Part shown: positions 26,204-35,719 of the stretch, piece by piece
Numbering within the stretch: the stretch's first letter is position 1
How the letters are laid out: the number at the start of each line of letters is the position of its first letter
NCBI GenBank assembly: GCA_963837345.1
Contig: CAWIMX010000001.1
Span: 3,782,001-3,846,000 of the forward strand
DNA length: 64,000 bases
Source of the DNA: CAWIMX01 sp963837345
GTDB taxonomy: Bacteria > Acidobacteriota > Vicinamibacteria > Vicinamibacterales > CAVVIG01
Direction: 5' to 3'
Translations under genes and position numbers: made by a program
Notes under the pieces: model-generated
Told to the model about the DNA's origin: nothing
What the model saw: only the letters and a program-made list of their open reading frames with translations
The model's database searches: none

Positions 26204-27460
26204 CTACTGAGTGACCATCACCCAGCCGTTCACGTAGTCGGTATCGTCCAGCGTGACGGCGCCGTTGTTGCCCGCCACGCAGAAGCCCACCCGATAGGTG
26301 CCGTTGCCAGGTGCGGCCGTGGACGCCGTCGCCGACCACGACACCCGCTGATCGCTGATCTCGCCCATCGAGTAGTTCAATCCCGCGAAGTTGGTGATCG
26401 CGCCGCCGCCCGTGCTCTGAATGCACAGACCAAAGCGAATGATGATGAACCCGGTCATGGCCAGCTTCGCCAGCGGCGCTTCGGCGGAGCCGGTCACGCG
26501 TTGGCCCACGGCCAGCGCGACATTGCTCGTCGGCCCCGCGAACACCCATTGCCCGACGCCAGGCGAGGTGACGACTCCCGCCGCGCCGCTGAACGCCGAG
26601 ACGCCCAGAACGCCCGATGGCCCCTGCGGTCCCGGGGGGCCCTGGGGACCCTGAACGCCCTGCGGACCCGGCAGTCCGGGCGAACCCGTCACGCCCTGCG
26701 GACCCGGTGCGCCCTGCGGCCCGGGAGCCCCCTGCGGCCCGAACTCACCCTGAGGGCCCTGTGGACCGGAAGCGCCGGCAGGCCCCGCCGGCCCTGGCGG
26801 CCCGATCTCGCCCTGCGCGCCCTGCGCCCCGGGCGGTCCTGCGGGTCCGACTGGACCAATCTCTCCCTGGGGACCCTGTGCCCCGGCTGGTCCCGGCGGT
26901 CCGGGTTCACCAGGAACACCCTGCGGCCCTGTGCCTCCCGCAGGCCCGGCTTCGCCCTGTGGGCCCGCGGGCCCGGCCGGACCCTCCGGGCCCGCCGGCC
27001 CTGGATCGCCGGCAGGCCCAGGGGCGCCGATGGCCCCGAGCGTGACGTTGAAAGTTCCGTTCTGCGTCACCGCGTACCCGCGCGAGACGTGCAGCAGGTA
27101 AGTGCCGGCCGGGAAGGTCGGGAGCACCGCGGCAAGGCCCGTCCCGTCGGCGTTCACGGCGACGCCGCCGAGCGGCACGCCGTTCAGATACACCATCGGC
27201 TGCGACCCGAAGTTCACGCCGGAGACATAGAGATAGCCGCCGTCTTCGACGGCGGCCGCAATCATCAGCTGCGGAGTGGGACTGGGCGTGGGCTCCGGCA
27301 CGTGGTCGTCGCCACCGTGACCTCGGCCGCGATCATCGCGCTCGTTTCGGGAATGTGGTTGCGGCGCTTGACGAGCGTCCTTGTCCTTTTCGGCCCGAAC
27401 CGGCGCGCCGCACCACAACACTGCAACCGCTGCAGCGAGCGCAAGCCTTCGTGTCCGCAT
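26204..27460 (-). CDS. secreted collagen-like protein with IPT/TIG-like domain
   Basis: A 418-residue exported protein: signal peptide at residues 1-23, a charged low-complexity segment, and an IPT/TIG-like beta domain at about 66-141 (YLYVSGVNFGSQPMVYLNG). Residues 142-285 are 48 uninterrupted Gly-X-Y triplets rich in GPA, GPQ and GEI. A C-terminal globular domain of about 130 residues follows, with patterns seen as trimerisation or carbohydrate-binding heads in bacterial collagens. It should form a trimeric collagen-like stalk. The ATG at 27460 has a GGAGG site overlapped by a hairpin. It is convergent with the regulator, 7 bp away, and has its own promoter upstream. Confidence 0.88.
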   Translation of the reverse strand: MRTRRLALAAAVAVLWCGAPVRAEKDKDARQAPQPHSRNERDDRGRGHGGDDHVPEPTPSPTPQLMIAAAVEDGGYLYVSGVNFGSQPMVYLNGVPLGGVAVNADGTGLAAVLPTFPAGTYLLHVSRGYAVTQNGTFNVTLGAIGAPGPAGDPGPAGPEGPAGPAGPQGEAGPAGGTGPQGVPGEPGPPGPAGAQGPQGEIGPVGPAGPPGAQGAQGEIGPPGPAGPAGASGPQGPQGEFGPQGAPGPQGAPGPQGVTGSPGLPGPQGVQGPQGPPGPQGPSGVLGVSAFSGAAGVVTSPGVGQWVFAGPTSNVALAVGQRVTGSAEAPLAKLAMTGFIIIRFGLCIQSTGGGAITNFAGLNYSMGEISDQRVSWSATASTAAPGNGTYRVGFCVAGNNGAVTLDDTDYVNGWVMVTQ

Positions 27461-27469
27461 TGCGAGCCT

Positions 27470-27486
27470 CCAGAAGGCGCCTCTGG
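27470..27486 (-). promoter_or_regulatory. 5'UTR hairpin at the collagen-like gene ribosome-binding site
   Basis: A near-perfect palindrome (ccaga-aggcgcc-tctgg) lies about 10 bp upstream of the start codon and touches the GGAGG ribosome-binding site (complement of 27467-27471). It could limit translation when folded. Confidence 0.35.
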
Positions 27487-27509
27487 GGGAACGCTGGGGG
27501 GTGAATTCG

Positions 27510-27538
27510 AGACTAACGGTCGAGGTACGACCTGTCAA
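27510..27538 (-). promoter_or_regulatory. sigma-70-type promoter of the collagen-like gene
   Basis: On the minus strand TTGACA (27538-27533) and TAGTCT (27515-27510) are separated by exactly 17 bp. The -35 is a perfect consensus match. The start site would fall near 27503, giving a leader of about 43 nt. Confidence 0.6.
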
Positions 27539-27681
27539 GACGTTCACTGCGATCACGAATCCGGGATCGCCAGCAGTCTCGTGTCCGTAAACGCGATGCC
27601 AGGAATCGATGTCGACGGGTGCGCGCGCGATCGCGGCGGATCAGAATTTGTACTCCGCCGGCAGTTCTGGTCGGTGTGTCC

Positions 27682-27960
27682 TCAAGGCGACGGCGGCTTG
27701 CCGGGGTGCTCGAGGTCGGGAAGATTGCCCTCGGCCTCCTCGGGATCCCGCGCCTCTGCCCGTTGCTCGACGATGATCTCGATGGCGCGGCGCCTCTCTT
27801 CGTTGAGGAAGTCGTAGACGGTGCCAATCGTGCCCGGCCCGGGGCGCGACCGCCGGCCTGGCGTCCGGCTGCGTCGACCCACGAGAGCGATCGCCGCCAG
27901 AATCAACGCCAGCACGGCCAGGCTCGCCACCCGGGAAGTATAGCCATCGCGCCGGGGCAT
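27682..27960 (-). CDS. small single-span membrane protein
   Basis: A 92-residue hypothetical protein. The N-terminus (MPRRDGYTSR) is followed by one hydrophobic span (VASLAVLALILAAIALVG), an Arg/Pro-rich stretch, and an amphipathic acidic helix (TVYDFLNEERRRAIEIIVE). Positive residues flank the span on both sides, so topology is ambiguous. It is divergent from gcvT, which starts 74 bp away. I do not recognise the family; the sharp polar/hydrophobic patterning supports coding over overlapping frames. Confidence 0.6.
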   Translation of the reverse strand: MPRRDGYTSRVASLAVLALILAAIALVGRRSRTPGRRSRPGPGTIGTVYDFLNEERRRAIEIIVEQRAEARDPEEAEGNLPDLEHPGKPPSP

Positions 27961-28033
27961 TTCTTGACCGGTTTCGATCGCGCATAGTACCGTTACGCGT
28001 TCACGCGTGAAGCGTTCAGCCGCTGCCATCCCG

Positions 28034-29150
28034 ATGGAACAGGCCACCGACGCTCCCCTCAAGAAGACGCCGCTCAACGCCCGCCACCGGGCGTCGGGCG
28101 CGAAGATGGTGGCCTTCGGCGGCTGGGACATGCCCGTCGAATACTCCGGCATCGTCGCCGAGCACATGGCCGTGCGCCAGCGCGCGGGACTGTTCGACGT
28201 CAGCCACATGGGCGAAATCGAGATCGCGGGGAAGGACGCCCTCTCCGCGGTGCAGCGCATCTCGTGCAACGACGCCGCGAAACTGGCTGTCGGGCAGGCG
28301 CAGTACTCGGGGCTGCTCACGCCTGAGGGCACGTTCGTCGACGACCTGCTCGTCTATCATCTCGCGCCGAGCCACTACCTTCTCGTGGTGAACGCTTCGC
28401 ACATCGCGAAGGACTACGACTGGATTGCGCGCCACATCACCGGGGTGGGCGACGCCGTCGCCGTCGACTCCAGCTCGCGGTACGCGCTCCTGGCGCTCCA
28501 GGGCCCCCGGGCGCTCGAAATATTGCAGCCGCTCACGGGCGTCGACCTTGCCGCCCTCAAGTACCTACTGGTTCACGCACGGGGAAGTGGCGGGGGTGCG
28601 TGTCACCGTCTCGCGCACCGGTTACACGGGAGAAGACGGCTTCGAGGTGTTCGTTCCGCCATCTTCGGCCGACCGCGTCTGGCAGGCGATCCTCCAGGCG
28701 GGCGAGCCGTTCGGCATCGTGCCCTGCGGCCTCGGCGCCCGCGACACGCTGCGCCTGGAGGCCGCGATGCGGCTGCACGGCAACGACATCGACGAAACGA
28801 CCACGGCCCTGGAGGCCGGCCTCGGCTGGATCGTCGGCTGGAAGAAAGACGACTTCGTGGGCGCCGCAGCGCTCCGAACCGAGAAGGCGGCCGGACCGTC
28901 GCGCAAGCTCGTCGGGTTCGAGATGGTCGACCGCGGTATCGCGCGTCCGGGGTACGATATGTACATCGGCGCCGAGAAGGGCGGACGGGTCACGAGCGGA
29001 ACGCAGACACCGTATCTCAAGAAGGCCATCGGCATGGGCTACCTGCCGGCCGGCCACACGGCGCCCGGCACGGAATTCGAGGTGGACGTCCGCGGCCGGC
29101 GCACCTCCGCCCGCGTGGTGCCGCTGCCGTTTTATTCGCGAGGCAACTGA
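28034..29150 (+). CDS. gcvT: glycine cleavage system aminomethyltransferase (T protein), frameshifted at about 28565
   Basis: Transfers the methylene group of the aminomethyl-lipoyl H protein to tetrahydrofolate, releasing ammonia. The N-terminus has MVAFGGWDMPVEYSG and FDVSHMGEIEI, hallmark GcvT segments; downstream are VSRTGYTGEDGFEVFV, GLGARDTLRLEAAM and FVGAAAL. Reading breaks after GVDLAALKY: removing one extra C (tacctactgg to tactactgg) joins it to YWFTHGEVAGV and gives about 371 residues, normal for the family. The start is ATG 28034; a GTG at 28007 is possible. The stop lies 1 bp before the gcvH start. Confidence 0.93.
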
Positions 29151-29151
29151 C

Positions 29152-29526
29152 GTGGCGTATCCCTCCGGGTTCAAGTATTCGAAAGAGCACGAGTGGCTGA
29201 ATCTCTCCGGTGACATGGCGACGGTGGGCATCACCGACTACGCGCAGGCGCAGCTGGGCGATGTGGTGTTTCTCGAGCTCCCCGAAGTGGGTGCCAAGCT
29301 CACGCGCGGGCAGTCGTTCGGCACCATCGAGTCGGTCAAGGCCGTGTCCGAGCTGTACGCGCCGGTTTCCGGGGAAGTCGTCGAGGTCAACAACGCGCTC
29401 AAGCAGAAGCCGGAAGGCGTGAACACCGACCCGCACGCCAGCTGGATGATCAGGCTCAAGCTCAGCGCGCCCGCCGAAGTCTCGGCGCTTCTCGATCAGG
29501 CCGCCTACGAAGCCCTCGTGAAGTGA
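29152..29526 (+). CDS. gcvH: glycine cleavage system H protein
   Basis: A 124-residue lipoyl-carrier protein that shuttles the aminomethyl group between P and T proteins. The lipoylated lysine is Lys63 in ESVKAVSEL, within the biotinyl/lipoyl hybrid fold; the N-terminal KYSKEHEWL and the C-terminal PHASWMIRLKL are also diagnostic. The start is GTG 29152. It overlaps gcvP by 4 nt (GTGA), so gcvT-gcvH-gcvP form one tightly packed unit. Neither lipoamide dehydrogenase nor a lipoate ligase gene is in this window. Confidence 0.96.
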   Translation: MAYPSGFKYSKEHEWLNLSGDMATVGITDYAQAQLGDVVFLELPEVGAKLTRGQSFGTIESVKAVSELYAPVSGEVVEVNNALKQKPEGVNTDPHASWMIRLKLSAPAEVSALLDQAAYEALVK

Positions 29527-32384
29527 CGATCTCCTTCGCCTCCCGCCACATCGGGCCCGACGCGGCCGAGGCGGCGTCGATGCTCGAGACGATCGGCGCC
29601 CCGTCGCTCGATGCGCTCATCGACGAAGCGGTGCCGGCCAGCATCCGCCTCAAGAAGCCGCTCGATCTCCCCGAGGGGTTGTCCGAAGCGGCGTTTCTGC
29701 GCGAGCTGCGCCAGATCGCCGGCCGCAACCAGGTCTACCGCTCGTACATCGGGCTCGGGTACTACGGCACCATCACGCCCGCGGTCGTCCTCCGCAACGT
29801 CCTCGAAAATCCGGGATGGTATACGCCATACACCCCGTATCAAGCCGAAATCGCGCAGGGCCGACTCGAAGCGCTGCTCAACTTCCAGACGATGGTGTCG
29901 GATCTGACTGGCATGGCGATCGCCAACGCCTCGCTGCTCGACGAAGCCACGGCGGCGGCCGAAGCCATGACGATGCTGCACCGGGTGCAGGCCAGGCGGG
30001 TCGGGCAGCCGGCCGCGGCCCGGTTCTTCGTCGCCGACGGCTGCTACCCGCAGACAATCGAGGTGCTGCGATCGCGGGCCGAGCCGCTCGGCATCGATCT
30101 CGTCGTGGGCCCGCTGAAGACAGCCCCGCTCGACGGCCGCACCTTCGGTGCGCTGGTGCAGTCGCCCGACGAAGCGGGCGCGGTCCTCGATCTCGCGCCG
30201 TTCATCGCGGCCGCCAGGGAGGCGGGCGTCCTCGTGGCGGTGGCCACCGACCTGCTGAGCCTGACGCTGCTGACGCCGCCCGGCGAGCTGGGCGCCGACG
30301 TCGTGGTCGGCAACTCCCAGCGGTTCGGCGTACCGCTCGGATACGGCGGGCCGCACGCGGCCTTCTTTGCCACCACGGAAGCCCACGTGCGACAGGCGCC
30401 TGGACGCATTATCGGCGTCTCGGTGGACGCCCACGGCCACACGGCGTACCGGATGGCGCTGCAGACGCGCGAGCAGCACATTCGCCGCGAGAAGGCCACG
30501 TCGAATATCTGCACGGCCCAGGCCCTTCTGGCGAACATCGCGGGCTTCTACGCCGTGTACCACGGACCGTCCGGTTTGAAGGCGATCGCCGAACGCGTCC
30601 ATGCCCAGGCCAAGCTGCTCGAACGCGAGCTGGCCAAGGTGGGAATCCGCCAGCTGAACGTCGAGTACTTCGATACGCTGCGGTTCGCCGTGTCCGACAC
30701 GCAGCGGCTGCGCGACAGCGCCAGGGCCGCTCGGATCAATTTCCGCTACCGTTCGGACGGGGCGGTGAATGTCGCGCTCGACGAAACCGTCACGCTCGAC
30801 GACCTGGATGCCATCGCCGGCGCCTTCGCGGCCACGGAAACCGAGACGCCGTCGCCCATCCGGCGCTCGACGTCGGGGCTGCGGACGTCGTACCCCGACG
30901 GCCTCTCGCGGACCACGCCGTTCCTCACGCACCCGGTCTTCAACACGCATCACTCCGAAACCGAGATGATGCGCTACGTTCGCCGGCTCGAGCGGAAGGA
31001 CGTCGGCCTCGATACGTCGATGATTCCGCTGGGCTCGTGCACGATGAAACTGAACGCCGCGGCCGAGATGCTGCCGATCACCTGGCCCGAGTTTTCGGCG
31101 CTGCACCCGTTCGCGCCGCCCGAGCAGGCCGAAGGGTACCGGCATGTGTTCCACGACCTCGAGAACGCGCTCGCCCGCATCACCGGATTCGCGGCGGTGT
31201 CGCTGCAGCCGAACTCCGGAGCCCAGGGCGAATACGCCGGCCTGATGGTGATTCGCGCCTACCACCGGGATCATCAGCAGGCCCACCGCGATGTCGTGCT
31301 GATCCCGTCGTCGGCGCACGGCACCAATCCCGCGAGTGCGGCCATGGCCGGCATGCGCGTGGTGGTCGTGGCCAGCACGAGCCAGGGCGACATCGACGTG
31401 GACGATCTGCGCGCCAAGGCGGCCGCGCATCGCGACACCCTCGCGGCCCTGATGGTGACGTATCCCTCGACGCACGGCGTGTTCGAGGAACGGATCCAGG
31501 ACGTGTGCGCGATCGTGCACGACGCCGGCGGCCAGGTCTACATGGACGGCGCGAACATGAACGCGCAGGTCGGTCTCACGAGTCCCGCCACAATCGGCGC
31601 CGACGTCTGTCATCTCAATCTGCACAAGACGTTCGCGATTCCGCATGGTGGCGGCGGGCCGGGCATGGGCCCGATCGGCGTGGCCGCGCATCTTGCGCCA
31701 TATCTGCCCGGCCACCCGCTCGTGAAGACCGGCGGCCCCAAAGCGATACACGCGCTGTCGGCCGCGCCCTGGGCCAGCGCCAGCATCCTGCTGATCTCGT
31801 ACGGGTACGTCCGCATGCTCGGGGGGCCAGGCATGACCGAGGCGACCCGCTATGCCATTCTGAACGCGAACTACATCAAGTCCCGCCTGGAGCCCCACTA
31901 CCCGGTGCTCTACACGCGGCCCAATGGCCGTGTCGCGCACGAAATGATCTTCGATCTGCGTCCGCTCAAGCAGGCGAGCGGTATCGACGAGACCGATGTC
32001 GCCAAGCGGCTCATGGACTATGGCTTTCACGCGCCGACGGTATCGTTCCCGGTGGCGGGCACGTTGATGGTGGAACCCACCGAGAGCGAGTCGAAAGACG
32101 AGCTCGACCGGTTCTGCGACGCGATGATCGCCATCCGGACCGAGATCCAGGCCGTCGTCGACGGCGCCGCGGATCCGACGGACAACGTGCTCAAGAACGC
32201 GCCCCACACCGCGGCGGCGGTGTCGAGCGATGCCTGGCTCCACGCCTACTCACGAGAGCAGGCTGCTTACCCGCTGGCGCATGTGCGGGCCCAGAAGTTC
32301 TGGCCATCCGTCGGGCGCATCGACAACCCGTTCGGCGATCGCAACCTGTTCTGCAGCTGCCCGCCGATCGGCGACGACCTCTGA
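29523..32384 (+). CDS. gcvP: glycine dehydrogenase (decarboxylating), single-chain P protein
   Basis: A 953-residue PLP enzyme that decarboxylates glycine and loads the aminomethyl group onto GcvH. The two homologous halves are fused, as in Proteobacteria and eukaryotes rather than the split GcvPA/GcvPB form. The N-terminus has SFASRHIGPDAAEAASML. The PLP-binding lysine is Lys702 in HLNLHKTFAIPHGGGGPG. The C-terminus has NPFGDRNLFCSCPP. The GTG start overlaps the gcvH stop. Length is typical (about 950). The next gene, on the other strand, ends 11 bp later. Confidence 0.97.
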   Translation: MTISFASRHIGPDAAEAASMLETIGAPSLDALIDEAVPASIRLKKPLDLPEGLSEAAFLRELRQIAGRNQVYRSYIGLGYYGTITPAVVLRNVLENPGWYTPYTPYQAEIAQGRLEALLNFQTMVSDLTGMAIANASLLDEATAAAEAMTMLHRVQARRVGQPAAARFFVADGCYPQTIEVLRSRAEPLGIDLVVGPLKTAPLDGRTFGALVQSPDEAGAVLDLAPFIAAAREAGVLVAVATDLLSLTLLTPPGELGADVVVGNSQRFGVPLGYGGPHAAFFATTEAHVRQAPGRIIGVSVDAHGHTAYRMALQTREQHIRREKATSNICTAQALLANIAGFYAVYHGPSGLKAIAERVHAQAKLLERELAKVGIRQLNVEYFDTLRFAVSDTQRLRDSARAARINFRYRSDGAVNVALDETVTLDDLDAIAGAFAATETETPSPIRRSTSGLRTSYPDGLSRTTPFLTHPVFNTHHSETEMMRYVRRLERKDVGLDTSMIPLGSCTMKLNAAAEMLPITWPEFSALHPFAPPEQAEGYRHVFHDLENALARITGFAAVSLQPNSGAQGEYAGLMVIRAYHRDHQQAHRDVVLIPSSAHGTNPASAAMAGMRVVVVASTSQGDIDVDDLRAKAAAHRDTLAALMVTYPSTHGVFEERIQDVCAIVHDAGGQVYMDGANMNAQVGLTSPATIGADVCHLNLHKTFAIPHGGGGPGMGPIGVAAHLAPYLPGHPLVKTGGPKAIHALSAAPWASASILLISYGYVRMLGGPGMTEATRYAILNANYIKSRLEPHYPVLYTRPNGRVAHEMIFDLRPLKQASGIDETDVAKRLMDYGFHAPTVSFPVAGTLMVEPTESESKDELDRFCDAMIAIRTEIQAVVDGAADPTDNVLKNAPHTAAAVSSDAWLHAYSREQAAYPLAHVRAQKFWPSVGRIDNPFGDRNLFCSCPPIGDDL

Positions 32385-32394
32385 CCCGGATGGA

Positions 32395-33027
32395 TTAGAA
32401 GCGAAGCCCTAGCCCGAGCGTGGGCCCGCCCGACCGGACGGGCGGACCGTCGGTCACGAACTGCGACAGGCGATAGCCGATATCCACGCGCAGTCGCTTC
32501 ATCGGAAGGCTCACGCCGGCGCCCATCGTGCCGATCGGCACACTGACCTGGCCGGAGGGGTCGCGGCCGAGCAGGTCGAACCGCACGACCGGTCCGGTCA
32601 CGTCGTGCCCGCCGCCACTCAGGCGGAAACTCGCGTCCTGCTGCATCCGCGCCATACCGATCGACGCCAATATGTAGGGCTGGATCCGCCAGCGGCCGGC
32701 GCCTGCTTCGTAGCGCGCCCCGCCTCCCGCGTACACCCCGGACGCCCGCACCGACATCGTCACGTAGGGCGCGAGCGACTGCATCACGCCCGTGACGAAG
32801 GGATTCGCCCTCAGAAGGCGGGGCGCGTGGAACTCATCGACCTGACCCGCGCTCACGAACAACGCGAGACCGCGGGTGACGCGAACGCCGGCTTCGGCGT
32901 CCATGGCGGGATTGTCGATCGTCCCGATGCCGTTCGCCTGGACGTAGCCGTGCTCGGTCATTTGAGCGCTCGCCGAGCCGCTGCACGACAGTGCGATCGC
33001 GACGATCACCGGAATTCCGCGTCTCAT
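32395..33027 (-). CDS. outer-membrane beta-barrel protein
   Basis: A 210-residue exported protein: signal peptide ending SGSASAQ, then alternating polar/hydrophobic strands rich in Gly and aromatic residues, finishing with Phe (GLGLRF), the usual C-terminal signal for BAM-mediated insertion. The ATG at 33027 has a good GGGAGG site. The size suits an eight-strand barrel of the OmpX/OmpW or OMP_b-brl type. No specific function can be read. It is the only gene between gcvP and the aminotransferase on this strand and is not obviously linked to either. Confidence 0.75.
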   Translation of the reverse strand: MRRGIPVIVAIALSCSGSASAQMTEHGYVQANGIGTIDNPAMDAEAGVRVTRGLALFVSAGQVDEFHAPRLLRANPFVTGVMQSLAPYVTMSVRASGVYAGGGARYEAGAGRWRIQPYILASIGMARMQQDASFRLSGGGHDVTGPVVRFDLLGRDPSGQVSVPIGTMGAGVSLPMKRLRVDIGYRLSQFVTDGPPVRSGGPTLGLGLRF

Positions 33028-33195
33028 GGTCAGCCTCCCGTCTGTGTCACAGGCGTCTGGAAGGCACGAGCGATGCCACTCGAGGGGAACCGTGGCAACA
33101 CGCTCCGCAGCAATGAGTTGTGTGAGCGGAAGAAACGGTCGTGCTCTCCGGGCGAACGGTTGGAGTCGGTAAGTTCTTCCCGATCGGCCAGGCCG

Positions 33196-34077
33196 CTACC
33201 GGGTCAGTTCTTCAGCGCGCGCGCGAAATGCCAGGAGCAACCGTTTCGTGATCGGGCCGGGACTGCCGCTGCCGATCGTCCGATCGTCGACTTGTACGAT
33301 CGGCACAACCTCGCGCGTGGTGCTGGTCAGAAACGCCTCGTCCGCTCCCAGCAAGTCGTCGTCGTGGAGGACTTCTTCTCTTATGGGAACGCCAATCGCG
33401 GGCGCCACTTCCAGCAGGAAGGCCCTGGTGATGCCGGGGAGAAGCCCGGCGTCGAGCGGTGGCGTCCATGCCGCGCCGTTCCGCACGACGAACAGGTTCG
33501 ATTGCGTGCACTCGGCCAGTTCGCCGCGATAGTTCCGCATCACGCCCTCGAAGGCGCCGGCCTTCGCGGCCTCGTGCATCGCGAGCGCATTGTTGATCAG
33601 GTTGTTCGACTTGATGAGTGGATTCACCGTGCCGGGATGATTCCGCACGATCGACACGAGCGCCACCCGCACGCCGCGCTCGAACACTTCCCGGGGGGGA
33701 TCGACGTGGGGCCGCACAATCACGACAACGGTCGGTTCGGGACACGCGCCTGGATCGTACGAAAGCTCGCCGACGCCCCGCGTCAACATGATGCGGAGAT
33801 AGGCTTCGTGGCCCGGGCCGCCCTCGAGACCCGCGGCCGCCATCGTGTCGCGGCATCGCGACTCGATGGCGCCGTCGTCGAGGGGCACGGGCAACTCCAG
33901 CAGCTGGGCCGAGCGCCGCAGGCGCCGGGCATGCCGATCGAACAGAAAGGGGCGACCGTTGTACGTGCGCAGCGTCTCGTACACGCCTTCGCCGAACAGG
34001 AACCCGTGATCGAAGACGGAGACGACCGCGTGCGACTGATCGACCACGCGCCCGTTGACGTTGACCGTGTACGCCAT
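33196..34077 (-). CDS. class IV PLP aminotransferase (branched-chain / D-amino acid type)
   Basis: A 293-residue fold-type IV aminotransferase, the family of IlvE, D-alanine aminotransferase (Dat) and aminodeoxychorismate lyase (PabC). The PLP lysine is Lys156 in VNPLIKSNNLINN; the N-terminus shows SVFDHGFLFGEGVYETLR and the phosphate-binding end shows LLPGITRAFLLE and STTREVVPI. The motif set fits IlvE/Dat equally well. The ATG at 34077 is preferred to a TTG at 34080. It is divergent from nnr, with about 55 bp between starts. Confidence 0.9.
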   Translation of the reverse strand: MAYTVNVNGRVVDQSHAVVSVFDHGFLFGEGVYETLRTYNGRPFLFDRHARRLRRSAQLLELPVPLDDGAIESRCRDTMAAAGLEGGPGHEAYLRIMLTRGVGELSYDPGACPEPTVVVIVRPHVDPPREVFERGVRVALVSIVRNHPGTVNPLIKSNNLINNALAMHEAAKAGAFEGVMRNYRGELAECTQSNLFVVRNGAAWTPPLDAGLLPGITRAFLLEVAPAIGVPIREEVLHDDDLLGADEAFLTSTTREVVPIVQVDDRTIGSGSPGPITKRLLLAFRARAEELTR

Positions 34078-34131
34078 CAACGGGAAAGCGTACCGCCTGT
34101 GCTATTCTGCGCGCAAGACAGACGATCACCC

Positions 34132-35715
34132 ATGCGCGTGCTCACCTCCGCCCAGATGCGGGACGCCGATCGCCGGACGGTCGAGGAGATCGGCATTCCG
34201 TCGATCGTGCTGATGGAAAACGCCGGCCGCCAGATCGTCGCCGCCATGGAGGCGATGTACGACGACCTTGCCGACCGGCGGGTAGCGGTGCTGTCGGGCC
34301 GCGGCAACAACGGCGGCGACGGCTTCGTCGTGGCGCGCACGCTGGCGCAGCGCGACGTCGAGGTGTCGGTCTTCCTGATCGGACGCGTTGCCGACGTGCG
34401 CGGCGACGCCCGCACGAATCTGGAGGTCCTCGGGCGCCTCGGCGTCACGGTCGTCGAGATCGCGGACAGCAGTGCGTGGGAGCTGCACCTGTCGGAAGTG
34501 CGCGACTCGACCTTGATTGTCGACGCGATCTTCGGCACCGGCCTGAACGCGCCGGTGGGTGGACTGATCGAGAGCGTCATCGTCGACGTGAACGCCTCGG
34601 GGATTCCGGTCGTGGCCGTCGACCTCCCGTCGGGTCTCTCGGCGGACTCTCCGGAACCGATTGGGCCGTCGATCGACGCGGGCATCACGGTCACGCTGGC
34701 GGCGCCGAAGCTGCCGCTGGTTCTCCCGCCGGGCGAGCTGCGCGCCGGCGACATCGTAATCGCCGACATCGGCATCCCCGCGGGCGTGATCGACAGCCTC
34801 GACGGCCCGAGGATCGAGCTGCTCACGCGGGCGGCGATGCGCGCGCTCATCACGCCGCGCGCCGCAGACAGCCACAAGGGCGACTATGGCCGCGTGCTCG
34901 TCGTCGCGGGATCGCCGGGCAAGACCGGCGCCGCGCATCTGGCCGCCCGCGGCGCGCTGCGCGCCGGTGCGGGCCTCGTGACCCTGGCCACACCGGCCAG
35001 CTGCCAGCCCGTGCTCGCTGCCATGGCCCCGGAGTACATGACCGAAGCGCTCGCCGAGGGAAGGGACGGGCTCGATCCCGGCGACGTGGACCGGGTGATT
35101 GAGCTGGCGCGCGACGTCGTGGTCATCGGGCCCGGCCTTGGAGGCCGGGCGGGCACGCGGATCTTCGTTCAGCAGCTCGTCGACCGCGCGGCGTGCCCAC
35201 TGGTCGTGGACGCCGACGGGTTGAACGCCTTTGCCGACGCGCCGGATCGGCTGACCGGGCGCGAAGGCCGCGACGTGATCATCACGCCACATCCCGGCGA
35301 GATGGCGCGTCTGGTTGGCATGTCGGCCGACGAAGTGCAGGCGAGCCGTCTCGAGATCGCGCGAAACTTCGCCGTCGCGCACCGCGTCTATGTGGTGCTC
35401 AAGGGCCATCGAACGCTGGTGGCCACGCCGGAAGAGAAGGTCTTCATCAACCCGACCGGCAATCCGGGCATGGCGACCGGGGGCACGGGCGACGTGCTTG
35501 CCGGCGTCATTGCCGCGCTGGTGGCCCAGCTGCTCGACGCCGAGGCGGCGTGCAAGCTGGGTGTGTACCTTCACGGCGTCGCCGGCGACCTTGCGGAAGC
35601 CGACGTCGGCGACATGGCCATGATCGCCACCGATCTCGCCGATCATCTCGGCGACGCGATCCTCGAGGTCACGGCTCGCCGGCAGACGACACGCGAGCGC
35701 GAGTCGTCGTCCTAG
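34132..35715 (+). CDS. nnr: bifunctional NAD(P)H-hydrate epimerase / ADP-dependent dehydratase
   Basis: Repairs hydrated NADH and NADPH. Residues 1 to about 215 are the YjeF_N epimerase (SIVLMENAGRQ, VLSGRGNNGGDGFVVAR, DAIFGTGL, VAVDLPSGL); residues about 230-527 are the YjeF_C ribokinase-like dehydratase (ITPHPGEMARL, NPTGNPGMATGGTGDVLAG). The fused form is common in bacteria. The ATG lies behind a possible extended -10 (tgctattct, 34100-34108). tsaE starts 4 bp downstream, the same order as yjeF-tsaE in many bacteria, supporting an operon. Confidence 0.95.
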   Translation: MRVLTSAQMRDADRRTVEEIGIPSIVLMENAGRQIVAAMEAMYDDLADRRVAVLSGRGNNGGDGFVVARTLAQRDVEVSVFLIGRVADVRGDARTNLEVLGRLGVTVVEIADSSAWELHLSEVRDSTLIVDAIFGTGLNAPVGGLIESVIVDVNASGIPVVAVDLPSGLSADSPEPIGPSIDAGITVTLAAPKLPLVLPPGELRAGDIVIADIGIPAGVIDSLDGPRIELLTRAAMRALITPRAADSHKGDYGRVLVVAGSPGKTGAAHLAARGALRAGAGLVTLATPASCQPVLAAMAPEYMTEALAEGRDGLDPGDVDRVIELARDVVVIGPGLGGRAGTRIFVQQLVDRAACPLVVDADGLNAFADAPDRLTGREGRDVIITPHPGEMARLVGMSADEVQASRLEIARNFAVAHRVYVVLKGHRTLVATPEEKVFINPTGNPGMATGGTGDVLAGVIAALVAQLLDAEAACKLGVYLHGVAGDLAEADVGDMAMIATDLADHLGDAILEVTARRQTTRERESSS

Positions 35716-35719
35716 CGCC

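Noticed and set aside
26630..27040. Collagen-coding DNA read as a nucleotide repeat such as a CRISPR
   Set aside because: The periodicity is 9-18 bp of Gly-X-Y codons with no conserved repeat and variable spacer pattern.
32605..34100. Long upstream extension of the nnr frame
   Set aside because: It is antisense to the beta-barrel and aminotransferase genes; the YjeF fold begins at ATG 34132.
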